NCBI RefSeq assembly: GCF_937616625.2
Contig: NC_065575.1
Coordinates: forward strand, 5,959,501 to 6,023,500
Length of the DNA stretch: 64,000 nucleotides
DNA from: Mercurialis annua
Lineage: Eukaryota; Streptophyta; Magnoliopsida; Malpighiales; Euphorbiaceae
Direction: 5' to 3'
The notes under the pieces are model-generated. The model was given only the letters and a program-made list of their open reading frames with translations, was not told where the DNA came from and ran no database searches. How positions within the stretch are numbered: position 1 is the first letter of the stretch; each line of letters begins with the position of its first letter. The translations under genes were made by a program, and so were the position numbers. This document shows, in pieces, positions 1 through 10,945 of this stretch.

Positions 1-578
1 CTAGCTCGTAACGGAGTCTCTATTCAAGGATCGATTTGGTGGAATCAAGCTCCTGAATTTTGTTCAACGTCCATTTATGAGGATTTTGCTGGTAAAGAAA
101 GGTTTAGAATTTGTTAATTCTTCCTTGTATTTGGGGACATCAGATTTAGCTTGGAAGGTTTTCAGGTTGCTGTGAGTGATTTTTTGCTGCTGCAAGTATA
201 GTTGATGGTCTTGTTTTTCGGCTGGTCTTGAGGCAAGTGTATATGGCTGCTGCTTATGTAGTTTTGTTTCAAATGGTTTGGTTGAAGGTGGGTCATTGGA
301 TTCATTGTGGCAACTGGACAAGTTTTTCCTCGGTTTGCAGCTGGTGTTCCAAGATTAATAGAATTTGACTTATTGGTTTTTAATTAGCACATAGTTTCTG
401 TTTAGGATGTGTGTTAATTTTGTTGGCTTCTAGCTTTTTGTATTCGGATGATATATTTTTATTTTTAATTTTATTGAAGGTAGCGAGAAAAATGATGTAT
501 ACGCTAAGAAGGTGTCAACCTAGTTGAGATGTTCGGGTGCGTTTCCTGATTTCTCGACTCTAAATTTTACATAAAAAA
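1..578 (+). mobile_element. 3' end of a LINE-like retroelement (partial)
   Basis: From base 1 an open frame runs to a stop at 115-117 and looks like the C-terminal tail of a longer protein cut by the window edge. I cannot assign its domain. It is followed by a noncoding stretch that ends near 500-560 with a phrase about a b-type 'caacctagttgagatg' segment, which resembles the 3' UTR of plant L1-like LINEs, and then an A-run at 572-581. The family assignment rests on that resemblance and the terminal poly(A). The reverse transcriptase would lie outside the window, so this is tentative. Confidence 0.4.
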
Positions 579-2000
579 AAATATAATCTCTATTGTCGAG
601 GCTTAGCTGGCTAATGGACAATCAATTCTCACAAGTAAGTAGAAATAAGGGTTAACTATAAAACTATCTCAAAAAATCACTTAATTTTTAAAAATACATA
701 CTAAATAAAAAAAAACTCAATTTTATCTAAAAAATAAAAAAATTATACAGTTTATGTACTTTTTTCACTATAAAAAATTCGATACATTACTTATACATCT
801 CTGATATATCTCTTATACGGTACGTAAAAATTGAAAATATATTACGTATTTTTAAAAACTTTTTGCATATTAAATAACTTTTTTGGAAGTACATATTTTG
901 TAAAAAAAATCCAGATTTTGGATATTTTTCTGTAATTTCTCCTATAGAAAACAACACAAACATGCTGAAGAAGTTTGTTTACAAAAATATATTTTTATCA
1001 TTTTCTTTATATTTTATACCAATATTTTTATTCAAAAGTTTTTTTTAATATTTTAGAGAAAAAAATAGAAAACATGCTTGAGGATCTCAACTAGATTAAC
1101 ACACTTTCTAATATATATCATTTTCTTTGCTACCGATAATAACATTGTGATAAAGATAAATATGTTTTTAATATTTAATTTCATTTCATAAAGGAAACTA
1201 AATCCAAAAACAGCTCTATAAAATAAAATTTTAGGTACGTAAAACTCAAAAACTTAGGCTGAAGAGAAAACACAAACTGCTTTAAAAACAACTCGACGAT
1301 ATAAAGAGTCTCGACAAGATGATGGGCTTCCAGATTGGAAATTCGGAGAAGACTTACTGCCCGACGATTTCTAATTATTTCCTCAATCCAAATGAATACA
1401 CAGTTCAAGGAATAAGATAAACTCGGCGAGCTAACTAAAAATACTTAAAATGTTGCAGGACAGAAATAGACCATCATGAGGAAACAACATAATTATGAGA
1501 AATGTAATTAAAAAAGATTGTGATAGATCTCACTCAGTACTTAAAAGAAGTTTTATTTGAAACTTACTAAAAAAAAGTTCATTCAATATCTAAAAATATT
1601 TGGTTTGTCCGCTCTTTAGTATCTTTTTAGATATCAAATATGTATATACTATGTATTTTCTATAGGCAACAACAATAGTGTAAAAAGTGAAAAGATTAAT
1701 TTTTAGGAAAAAAAGGTTCTAGGCTTGGTGAGTTTAGTTTTGAAAAATAAGTGGTTTTTTTGGATAGTTTTGTGATTAATCCTAAATTAAATTTTTCTAA
1801 ATTTAATTAATTGAATTTAATTTCACTAAATTATTTATAATAATTGATCCTTAATAATAAATAATTTATCCAAATGTGTTATTCAGAAAATGTTATGTTT
1901 ATGACAACTTTGTAGAAATATATTTCTGTTTAAAAAGGTATTGGAATATTTTTACAAGACTACTGGATTAGAAATCACAGAGATTAAACCCAAAAAAAAA
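579..2000. repeat. 1.42-kb direct repeat, copy A
   Basis: This stretch is almost identical to 6897-8315, in the same orientation, with only scattered substitutions and one-base indels. Both copies start at the same AAATATAATCTC phrase and end at the same nine-base A-run after GATTAAACCC. I see no TG...CA ends or primer-binding site, so they do not look like LTRs. The 5' edge of this copy touches the poly(A) of the LINE tail, so a LINE insertion may hide the true edge. A small open frame on the minus strand (1181-1408), shared with copy B, has no recognisable domain and is not called a gene. Confidence 0.85.
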
Positions 2001-2022
2001 TAACTTTGTAGAAATATATTTC
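1906..2022 (+). mobile_element. Short poly(A)-tailed insertion with 21-bp target duplication
   Basis: A 74-75-bp segment (1927-2001) ending in nine A residues is flanked by the 21-base direct repeat at 1906-1926 and 2002-2022 (it starts AACTTTGTAG). A long target duplication plus a terminal A-run is the signature of target-primed reverse transcription, as made by LINE machinery acting on SINEs or 5'-truncated LINEs. Copy B at 8221-8315 carries the same segment and A-run but lacks the downstream duplicate. Confidence 0.45.
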
Positions 2023-2051
2023 GGTGTATGTATTATGGTGTTGACATTAGT

Positions 2052-2230
2052 CACTACAAGAAAATCACTTCTTAACGAATGAAAAAATAGTTGCTAAAAG
2101 TGCGACTTCGGTCAATTGATCAATTGCGAAGATAAATTTTCCGTCACATATGGTCGTTACAACTTTCAAGCTTCGCTGTAAAAATTCATAGTGACGAGAA
2201 AGAATAGCCCTTCATAACACTTAATTGAGA
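2052..2230 (+). mobile_element. CACTA-type terminus (fragment)
   Basis: The sequence at 2052 begins CACTACAAGAAAATCAC, matching the conserved terminal inverted repeat of plant CACTA (En/Spm) elements. It is followed by GC-richer sequence with short repeated CG-containing motifs. I could not find the inverted partner (TTTTCTTGTAGTG) downstream, so only one end is supported and the right boundary given is arbitrary. Confidence 0.35.
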
Positions 2231-2867
2231 CCCGGAGAACTAGATCGATATTAATTTGTCAAATAATAAAAATTTGCGACTGATTTTATTAAATTTTAAA
2301 GTTCAATTTTGCCGATCTTGTCAAAGTTCGTCATTTAATTTATATTCATTTATATTTAAATTTTTAGTATATGTATGGCAAATGAGCTAGTGGTATATAA
2401 ATTTAGACAAGACAAAACTCATTATGAGACCTCCATGCTTTATTATTTTTATTTAGAAATTTTCTAATCCGAAATTGTTTTCATCCCGTCTCTCTACTTA
2501 TTTAATCTTCAATTTTCATATTCTTTTGTGTGATTAGAAAAAAAAATAAGTAAAAGGACTAAAAAACAAATAAGTACATGAAAATTAAAATTTATATAAA
2601 TAAAAAAACTAGAAAAAAATATTTTATTGATGAGAAATTTTAAGTAAAAATGGTAATATATAAGAGTTTTGGTATGTCACAATATTATTTTACCTTATTA
2701 AAATAGTGGATTTTAAACTTTATGCGTCACTCGGTTTATATTACAGAAGGAGTACAATATTTAGAATTCTTAAACAAGAATATTGAATCTATCGTAAACT
2801 ATAAAAAGATATTAAATTACACCTTTTGTTAAAAAAAATATATATTAAATTATACCTCTTTATTATA

Positions 2868-3386
2868 CTAGTGTTGTTTTACGTGTTTCACACGTGTCTC
2901 ATAGTATAACTCGTCAAACTATCAAATAAAATTTAAAATAATGATTGATTTGGAATAATTCATCTTATTAAATACCTTAGATGACTGTTTTAATTATTAA
3001 AAAAAAATTGATACTCAAATTTTATAATATAAATAATTTTAATAGAAAATATAAAGTAAAAATTAAAATAGTTTATTGAAATAGTTTACGTTATTTAAAA
3101 TTTTATACAATTAACCAACTAATAATTGAGACTCTAAAGAGTCGATTACCATCTTTAAAAAAAATATATTAAATAGTCAAAATAGTTTATTTTAATTAGT
3201 AATCTATACAATTATCTTAATATAGTAATTTGGTTAATGCTCTAATTTATCTTAATATAATAATTTATTTTAGTTAATACTCTAATTTTAATGATTAGCT
3301 CAATAGTTTTTAATTAATAATTAATCTTATAAATGATAACGACATTAACGTAAATCTCCCCTCCGTGTTTTTATATATAATATAGA
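2868..3386 (-). mobile_element. Non-autonomous Helitron, copy 1
   Basis: Read on the minus strand, the element starts with TC (3386-3385) in TCTATATTATATATAAAA. It ends with a short hairpin (ACGTGTGAAACACGT, about 2881-2895), a spacer of about 9 bases and CTAG (2871-2868). It lies between an A and a T, the Helitron insertion site. It is 519 bp long with no coding capacity. Related copies are at 34641-35311, 62857-63816 and 63817 to the window end. Confidence 0.7.
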
Positions 3387-3596
3387 TAAATAATAAAACG
3401 TTGCGTTTTTATGTTTTTAAGGCATAATGACCTCCTACTATGATAAATCCATAATTAGACGACCTTTTTATAAGGATTTAAATATAGTAATATTTTTTAT
3501 ATAAATTTAAATAAATATAATAAATGTGGAGAAAGAAATTATCAAAAAAAATATAGAGAAAGAAAAAGAGAGCATAGAGAAAGAGAGAGAAGTTAC

Positions 3597-3918
3597 ATAA
3601 TAGGGCGTTAAGGGGGATGCCAAAGAAACCACCATTTTGATGATAAAAGTTGAGGCAGAACTCAAGCGCATGACCAAACAGCTCCAATGGGCGATCAAAA
3701 AGCTTAAGAATCTTGCAAATCGCAACCGAAATATACCATCGGCTCTCACGAGCTGCGGTAGCCATTATCGTTGTTCCTTCCGCTGAAATATTAATAAATT
3801 TCATCGCACTTTCCATATTTCCAAACACAGCGAACTTGAATAGGTCCCAGAAGCTTCCGCCGTCGTGGTGGACAACCATGTGCCCTGTAACTCCCGATGG
3901 AGACCTTGTTTTATCCAT
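3597..3918 (-). pseudogene. Oil-body lipase-like gene, first-exon fragment
   Basis: The open frame from ATG 3918 resembles, from memory, the N-terminal region of plant oil-body triacylglycerol lipases (OBL1 type): an SFWDLFKFAVFG segment near residues 22-33, a RWYISVAICKIL segment near 60-71, then RPLELFGHALEFCLN and an asparagine-rich end near residue 107. A plausible splice donor (TTAT^GTAACT) follows residue 107. A TATA-like CATAAATAG lies about 90 bp upstream of the ATG (near 4005-4013), so the promoter end seems retained. No later exon follows on the minus strand down to base 1. The lipase GxSxG core is absent, and a Helitron sits about 210 bp downstream. I read this as a truncated gene. 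The alternatives are a real gene with a very long intron reaching beyond the window, or an unrelated small membrane protein. Confidence 0.5.
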
Positions 3919-4019
3919 GGCTGCTTGCTCCGATCACTCACTGTTTTTCTTCTTCTCAAAGAAGTAATCTTTGAGATACTGTGAGTGAGCATGGAGATGG
4001 TTGCTATGCTATTTATGCA

Positions 4020-5271
4020 GGTATTGAAATGTACGTGTCACTGGTTGTCTCTATTGATCGAGCCATCTGGCTGAGTTTGGTGACCTTTTGGCTGAATTGA
4101 TGCATGACTCATGCAAGTAAATTTTAGGCAAAATGAGTATTATTATGATCATATACTATCATTTTTTGTTTTTCTGAATTTTTGCTAAATATTTTCACAA
4201 TTTGGAGTTGATATAGTACAAAACTGTATAAGTCACGTAAGATAAATTGTGTGGATGTAAAAGAATAATATTGTGTCACATTAGATTAGATTAGAATGAG
4301 TTATGAGAGTGTATTAGCAAATTGTAATATTTAAAGATTGTAATATATTTGACAAAAATATTAAATGGTGGATAGATAAATTGTTTGGAAGAAAAAGTGT
4401 TTCAGAGATCGAAGTAAATTATATTTCGTGTATAATCATGTCTTTTGACTAAAGTTATCTAATACTACCAGAAGAATGTATTAGTAAAAAAACATTTCCA
4501 ACACAAGGAAGGATTTAGTTGATTTGATGACGCGGGTATACAGCTTAATGCAAATTTAAAAGTTATAAAAAGAAATTAAATTAAAAATTTGAATTGTGGT
4601 ATTTTATAATTCAACTCAATTTGAAGTGTGTGGATTAGATAATTTTTTAGCCTAATTTTATAAGAAAACACGAACTAATAATCTATATACATATGTTCTT
4701 ATCATATGATCAATGTATATCTCTTTTGGCCAAACTCAGTTGTTTAAACTTTCGAAATTGCATTTTAAATTTTATTAATTTTTTTAGTGTTTTTTTTTTC
4801 AATTTGGGATTACAAGTTCACCATCTTCTCATACATTTGTAGGATTTAAACTAAGTTTTTGCTGTTTTATTTGGAATATTAAATACCATGGGTCATTGAA
4901 TCTGTTGTTACGAATATTGAACTTCATTTTATTATAAAAAAATCACTCATTTTTACATTTTATTACAATGGAAGATCACCCACATGAAACACACCATTCT
5001 CACACTAAAACACGGCATTTTGCTAAGATGGCTAGTCGGAATTACAGAAAACAATATAAATCAATGTTTTTTTTTTGAACAAATGATATAATTTAGTATT
5101 TTTTGTAAATTTGCTATAAGTTCAGTATCTTTTTGTAATTTTGCTATAAGTTCAGTATTTTATTTGTAATTAAATTTAATTGAAGCGGCTACGGTAACCT
5201 CCCATTATAACAAAAGGTATAACTCAATGACCTTTCTGTAAGACTGTAACAAAATGATATTTAATAAGAGT
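4020..5271. other. Intergenic, AT-rich, nothing recognised
   Basis: No open frame of note, RNA gene or clear transposon end was seen. Around 5070-5165 a short phrase (AGTATTTTTTGTAA... ATAAGTTCAGTAT) is repeated in tandem about twice. Confidence 0.5.
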
Positions 5272-5645
5272 ATTGGCGAAATAAATCCTAACTTTTCACT
5301 TTTTTCTCAATGTAAACCTAACGTTAAAACTTTACGAAATAAGTTCTAACCTTTTCAATTTTTTGCAAATTGTAGCCCAAATTCTAATTTCAGCCATTCT
5401 GTATCTTTTTTAGGCTACAATTTGCAAAAATCTGAAACGTTGGAATTTTATTTGAAACTTTTTAAAACACTGGAATTTAATATATCAATAATATATGACT
5501 GTCACATAAGCAAATAATGGGTTTGGGCTACAAAATATAAAAATTGAAAAGATTAGAATTTGTTTTATAAAGTTTTAAACGTTGGTTTTAAATCGCAAAA
5601 AATGTGAAAATAGATAAATTCAGTGGTACATAGTGTTTAATATCC
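5272..5645. repeat. MITE-like repeat, family A copy 1
   Basis: This stretch shares its order of motifs with 19740-20107: TACGAAATAAG, then CAAATTGTAGCCCAAATTCT, CAGCCATT, GTCACATAAG and a closing stretch that partly inverts the start. The two dispersed copies and partial inverted ends indicate a small non-coding DNA transposon. Exact ends are uncertain. Confidence 0.55.
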
Positions 5646-5787
5646 GTTTTAATTGATATAATATTGTCAGCAATAATTATTCCTTAAATTAGAATTTATG
5701 TGAGCATCAAAATATTCAAAAGAGGCTTGTTATATTTTTTTAGTCCTATCTAAAAATTAGAGATCGCAGATGAGCCATTGCTTAGTG

Positions 5788-6059
5788 TGCGGAACCAGGA
5801 TACTAATTTAGGAGGGTCGAAATTTTACATTTGCCTATTTAAAAAAATAAACTGCTGTAAAATAATTTAAATGTGTTAATTTTTAGTTGTAGGGGCGGTT
5901 TTAACCGCCCCTGCGGAAAAAACCGCCCCTAACACATGTAGGGGCGGTTTCTAGGGGCGGTTACCGCCCCTACGGGAAAAAATCCGAAAAATCTTTTTTT
6001 TTAATTTTTTTCCGGCGAGGAGGGTCGGCCGACCCTCTTCGACCCTCCCTAGTTCCGCC
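5788..6059. mobile_element. Foldback/MITE element with GGGGCGGTT palindromes
   Basis: Imperfect inverted ends are visible (GCGGAACCAGG ... CCTAGTTCCGCC, with AGGAGGGTCG inside each end). The centre (about 5890-5980) is a cluster of AGGGGCGGTT and AACCGCCCCT words that pair with each other into strong hairpins. It is GC-rich against an AT-rich background and noncoding. No convincing target duplication was found. Confidence 0.5.
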
Positions 6060-6896
6060 ATATCAAAAGATTGCTATGAATGAAACATGAATAAAGCACG
6101 TGTATGTATATATGCATGAAACAATGGCTCATCTGCTTGCTTCTGCTGACATCTAAAACCTACAAAAAGAAGTTCTGTGATTTTGTTTTTTTTTTCTTTT
6201 ATTAAAAATGGATTAATTACTTGAATTTGGACAAAACAATAAAGATTTTCTTGTCAATATTGTTTAACTTTAATTTCACTTCTGTATGCAAACTATAATT
6301 GGCAGATGAGTTCAAATACTCTGTTGGGGCAATTTGTCACAATATATCTGAATTCTTATTGGGACAAATAAGGAAACAATATATCAGTCTGCTGAAGCTG
6401 TCGTATTTGCTTCTTCCATGTGCAGATTTAAATGGCAGCAACCACAATAGAAAAGCTGCTGTATAATATATTTATTTACATTCATCAAAAAAATATACAT
6501 TTATTTACCTATAATCTTAACAATACTTACTAATTGCATTATAATTTTTGAATTTTATGAGCTTCATCCATTTTTGTTAAATATATATTATCTTAAATAT
6601 ATATACAAAAATATCTGAACTTTATTAAATATATATTATCTTGTACAAGATTCAGATATGAAACGTTTATGAAACGTTATGAACAAATTATAAAAATGTT
6701 ACATATTGATTTACTGATCTCTTATAACATTTTATGTTCGTAAATATCAGTATCTGTTTTCATCTTTGTATTAAAAATATTCAGATATTTTATAAAGACT
6801 CATTTATGTTATTAATATATTTTTATTTACGAATGACCCTTCTTTTATTATATCACTCATCAATAGACTGAGTTTATCCAAAAAAATTTCATGAAC
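6060..6896. other. Intergenic, AT-rich, nothing recognised
   Basis: No gene or RNA signal was seen. Near 6580-6790 there are partly inverted ATATATTATCTT / AGATATTTTATAAAG phrases that could be a decayed MITE, but the ends are not clear. Confidence 0.4.
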
Positions 6897-8315
6897 AAAT
6901 ATAATCTCTATTGTCGAGACTTAGCTGGCTAATGGACAATCAATTCTCACAAGTAAGTAGAAATAAGGGTTAACTATAAAACTATCTCGAAAAATCACTT
7001 AATTTTTAAAAATACATACTAAATAAAAAAAACTCAATTTTATCTAAAAAATAAAAAAATTATACAGTTTATGTACTTTTTTCACTATAAAAAATTCGAT
7101 ACATTACTTATACATCTCTGATATATCTCTTATACGGTACGTAAAAATTGAAAACATATTACGTATTTTTAAAAACTTTTTGCATATTAAATAACTTTTT
7201 TGGAAGTACATATATTGTAAAAAAATTCCAGATTTTGGATATTTTTCTGTAATTTTTTCTATAGAAAACAACACAAACATGCTGAAGAAGTTTGTTTACA
7301 AAAATATATTTTTATCATTTTCTTTATATTTTATACCAATATTTTTATTCAAAAGTTTTTTTTAATATTTTAGAGAAAAAAATAGAAAACATGCTTGAGG
7401 ATCTCAACTAGATTAACACACTTTCTAATATATATCATTTTCTTTGCTACCGATAATAACATTATGATAAAGATAAATATGTTTTTAATATTTAATTTCA
7501 TTTCATAAAGGAAACTAAATCCAAAAACAGCTCTATAAAATAAAATTTTAGGTACGTAAAACTCAAAAACTTAGGCTGAAGAGAAAACACAAACTGTTTT
7601 AAAAACAGCTCGACGATATAAAGAGTCTCGACAAGATGATGGGCTTCCAGATTGGAAACTCGGAGAAAACTTACTGCCCGGCGATTTGTAATTATTTTCT
7701 CAATCCAAATGAATACACAGTTCAAGGAATAAGATAAACTCGGCGAGCTAACTAGAAATACTTAAAATGTTGCAGGACAGAAACAGACCATCGTGAGAAA
7801 ACAACATAATTATGAGAAATGTAATTAAAAAAGATTGTGATAGATCTCATTCAGTACTTAAAAAAAGTTTTATTTGAAACTTACTAAAAAAAGTTCATTC
7901 AATATCTAAAAATATTCGGTTTGTCCGCTCTTAAGTATCTTTTTAGATATCAAATATGTATATACTATGTATTTTCTATAGGCAACAACAATAGTGTAAA
8001 AAGTGAAAAGATTAATTTTTAGGAAAAAAGGTTTTAGGCTTGGTGAGTTTAGTTTTGAAAAATAAGTGGTTTTTTTGGATAGTTTTGTGATTAGTCCTAA
8101 ATTAAATTTTTCTAAATTTAATTAATTGAATTTAATTTCACTAAATTATTTATAATAATTGATCCTTAATAATAAATAATTTATCCAAATGTGTTATTCA
8201 GAAAATGTTATGTTTATGACAACTTTGTAGAAATATATTTCTGTTTCAAAAGGTATTGGAATATTTTTACAAGACTACTGGATTAGAAATCACAGAGATT
8301 AAACCCAAAAAAAAA
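6897..8315. repeat. 1.42-kb direct repeat, copy B
   Basis: This is the second copy of 579-2000, co-linear and nearly identical over its full length, ending in the same A-run (8307-8315). After the A-run it passes into unrelated sequence (CCTTAAACTAG). About 4.9 kb lies between the two copies, including the lipase fragment and a Helitron. Confidence 0.85.
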
Positions 8316-10140
8316 CCTTAAACTAGTTTATTTTTTATTTACCTTTAATTTATTTTCAGTGTTAGCATGTCAAAAATACATAAAAAAAACACTGAAAAAA
8401 CATAAAAAAAAACACTTAAAAGACATCTAATAAAGACTCATACATAACAGCCAACATAAATTTTTATAATACAAATTAAATAAGTAATATATAAATAATA
8501 ATTTAATAATACAAAATTAAAACTGAATAGTTTATTTAAATAAAACATACAATCAAAAAATTAAATTAAAAAATAATAATTATTAAAAACAACTAATTGA
8601 AAGTTCCTAAATTTTTAATTTATATTTATGTTTTTAAAAGAAATGTCATATTTTGAACAACTGAAAACTCATTAAAATAAATAAAACTTAGGCAAAATGT
8701 TTTTTATATTCATAATTTTGACCATGTTGTCACATAAATTTTTAAAATATAATTTTTACATTCTGGTTCGTTAATTCTCATTTTAAACAAAATAACCATT
8801 CCTAAATTGAAATTAAATATAATTGTTTAAAATAATCATTTAAAAAATCAAAAACTGATAAAAATAAATTATAAAATGAGGTTTGGATATATTTCTTGCA
8901 ATTTGTAAAATTGAAGAATCAAAATGTCCAAATTATATTTTGGATATATATTTGATAATATAATTAAAATTGTCGATATAAAAAATCATTTTATTTAAAA
9001 TTTAAATAAGTAATATTAAAAAAATGAAAAGTGAAAATTTATTATATAAAATAAAATTTAAATAATAAGTGATTTAAAAAATGTGGAAATTTGTGGAAAT
9101 ACTCTAAACTCAAATTCATGAGAAGTTTTATTTGTTAAGAAGCAATGAAATATTTCATTGATTTTCGCAAATTATATAAACACATATATAGATAAATTCT
9201 GAAAAGTTAAAATAAAAAACTACCCCGCCTCTAATTCATTGAACATCCAATTTTCTACTCAAAATTTTACTATTCGGGTAGGCAATAATTTTGAGTGGTT
9301 TTAAAGTTACTGATAGCAATATTTAGTTGAAGCATTTTCAAATAACAAACTTCAAACATCAATAACCGTAATCTGGTCTTAAACGTCATCCAAAAACATG
9401 CTTCAAGCTTGCTTGCCTTTCAACATTATACTTCTTTCCGTCATTGCCTCTCATAATCTCATATTTTATAAACAAAAAAATGATTTTTTTTTAAATAAAG
9501 TATTTTTATATATTCACAACTATAGTCTAATAGTCAAACTTATCAGAACTCAAACCTTGTTACAATTTAATCTAAACTTTTTAATTTTTATAATCAAATT
9601 GTATTTTTTACGTTGTAATGTTAGTAAAATTGCACCTTTTATGCGAAGTTTTGAGTTTTTTTGCCATTTCTTGTGATTTTTAATATATCATTATTCATCA
9701 AAATAATAATAACAGCTTTATAGTTTAACTGAAAATAATAAGTTTGGTCACCAATTTGACTATTATTACAACAGAAAAATACAATTTGGCTATTATTATA
9801 AAGATTACAAAGTTTGAATTAAATTGCAAGAAGTCGTAAATATTTGGACTAAATTTTCAGGCCTTCTAAATTTGAGTCAGTTCCACCATTTATTCAACAT
9901 GTGCTAAATAAATCCACAATTTTTTTGGAACATAATTTAAATTTTCAAATAACATTGTGATGTTTGGATACTTTAAAAAAGTTGTGATTATATTTAGCAC
10001 ACAATCGAATAAATAATAAATTAGCATGATTATAAAATCGTGATATATTTACCGCATAGACTATAGTTGTGGGTATATAACTCATATTGCCTATATAAAT
10101 TCACATAGAGATAAAAGGCAAATAATGAACCAAAAAAAAC
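8316..10140. other. Intergenic, AT-rich, upstream of HV1
   Basis: Very AT-rich sequence with many short A/T runs. I see no coding region or clear element ends. The last 100 bases hold TATA-like words (about 10092-10099 and 10147-10152) upstream of the HV1 start codon. Confidence 0.45.
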
Positions 10141-10207
10141 CTTGTCTATAAATCTGGCATAGTAATATTAAACTCCCATAATCCTATCTAGGGTTAACTT
10201 TCACAAT

Positions 10208-10945
10208 ATGAACCCACCAAAATCCATCAATTCCATCTCCATCGAATCAGTTGAAACATCTCTTATGAATCTAATCAAAAGCTGGTACAGAAGGCAAAAA
10301 TGGAAGAAATTCTTCTGCAACCCTAATTCCAACGAAGAAGAAGAAGGGCAAAATAGTAACAGTAACAGCGGATCAAATGAATGGAGAAAAAACCTAACCA
10401 AATTCCTAGAATCAACACCAATTCACACCATTACAATCTCATTACTTTTCATAGATCTTATCTTAACAATTCTTGAACTTTCATCCTCTTTACTATCATG
10501 CAATCCAACAAAAGATCACAAAAAGATAGACAAAATTTGGTATCACTGGGTTGGTGTCGGGATACTGAGTCTGCTTTCCGCTAAGGCAGTTGCTTTAGCT
10601 TTAGGGCTAGGGAACTCTTTCTTTAAGAAACCGGGTTATGTTCTTGACGGTGCAGTGGCTATGATTGCATTGTTTTTGGAGTTATTTTTGGAGAAGAAGG
10701 GAGGAAGTTTGGTTGTGATTGTGAGCTTGTGGAGAGTTGTTAGGGTTGTGGAGAGTGCTTTTGAGTTGAGTGATGAAGCTATTGAAGCTCAAATTGAAGG
10801 GATTTTATGCCAATTTGAGGTTCTTAGAGAGGAGAATTCAAGATTGTTGGAGACTATTGCTGAGAAGAATGTTTTAATTGATAAGTTGGAAGAGATTATA
10901 GAGAAGCTACAACTGAAATTGCAACCAACTATTAGTGATCTTTAA
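10208..10945 (+). CDS. HV1: Voltage-gated proton channel (Hv1/HVCN1 family)
   Basis: A single-exon gene of 245 residues, expected to be a membrane voltage-sensor protein that conducts protons without a separate pore domain. The N-terminus is basic and then acidic (residues 1-72). S1 spans about 74-96 with Asp83 and Glu90, spaced as in human Hv1 D112 and E119. S2 spans about 112-136, with His113 at the position of a zinc-binding His if aligned without gaps. S3 is about 143-162, with LDG (Asp147) and Glu158. S4 contains SLWRVVRVV (173-181). A C-terminal coiled coil (about 187-240) has regular Leu/Ile spacing, and in this family it mediates dimerisation. Compared with the human protein as I recall it, the first S4 arginine is Ser173, leaving Arg176 and Arg179. 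The S2 acidic residue aligns with Lys126. The frame is open throughout, and TATA-like words lie 56-116 bp upstream. Confidence in the family is high; the functional effect of the substitutions is not known from sequence. Confidence 0.88.
   Translation: MNPPKSINSISIESVETSLMNLIKSWYRRQKWKKFFCNPNSNEEEEGQNSNSNSGSNEWRKNLTKFLESTPIHTITISLLFIDLILTILELSSSLLSCNPTKDHKKIDKIWYHWVGVGILSLLSAKAVALALGLGNSFFKKPGYVLDGAVAMIALFLELFLEKKGGSLVVIVSLWRVVRVVESAFELSDEAIEAQIEGILCQFEVLREENSRLLETIAEKNVLIDKLEEIIEKLQLKLQPTISDL

Noticed and set aside
1181..1408. Minus-strand open frame, repeated at 7498-7725
   Set aside because: The similarity follows simply from the duplicated DNA. Differences are not biased to silent sites as far as I can see, and no domain is recognised.
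579..8315. Reading the two 1.42-kb repeats as LTRs of one retrotransposon
   Set aside because: The ends are not TG...CA, there is no primer-binding site or polypurine tract, no retroelement proteins lie between, and a host-like gene fragment is inside.
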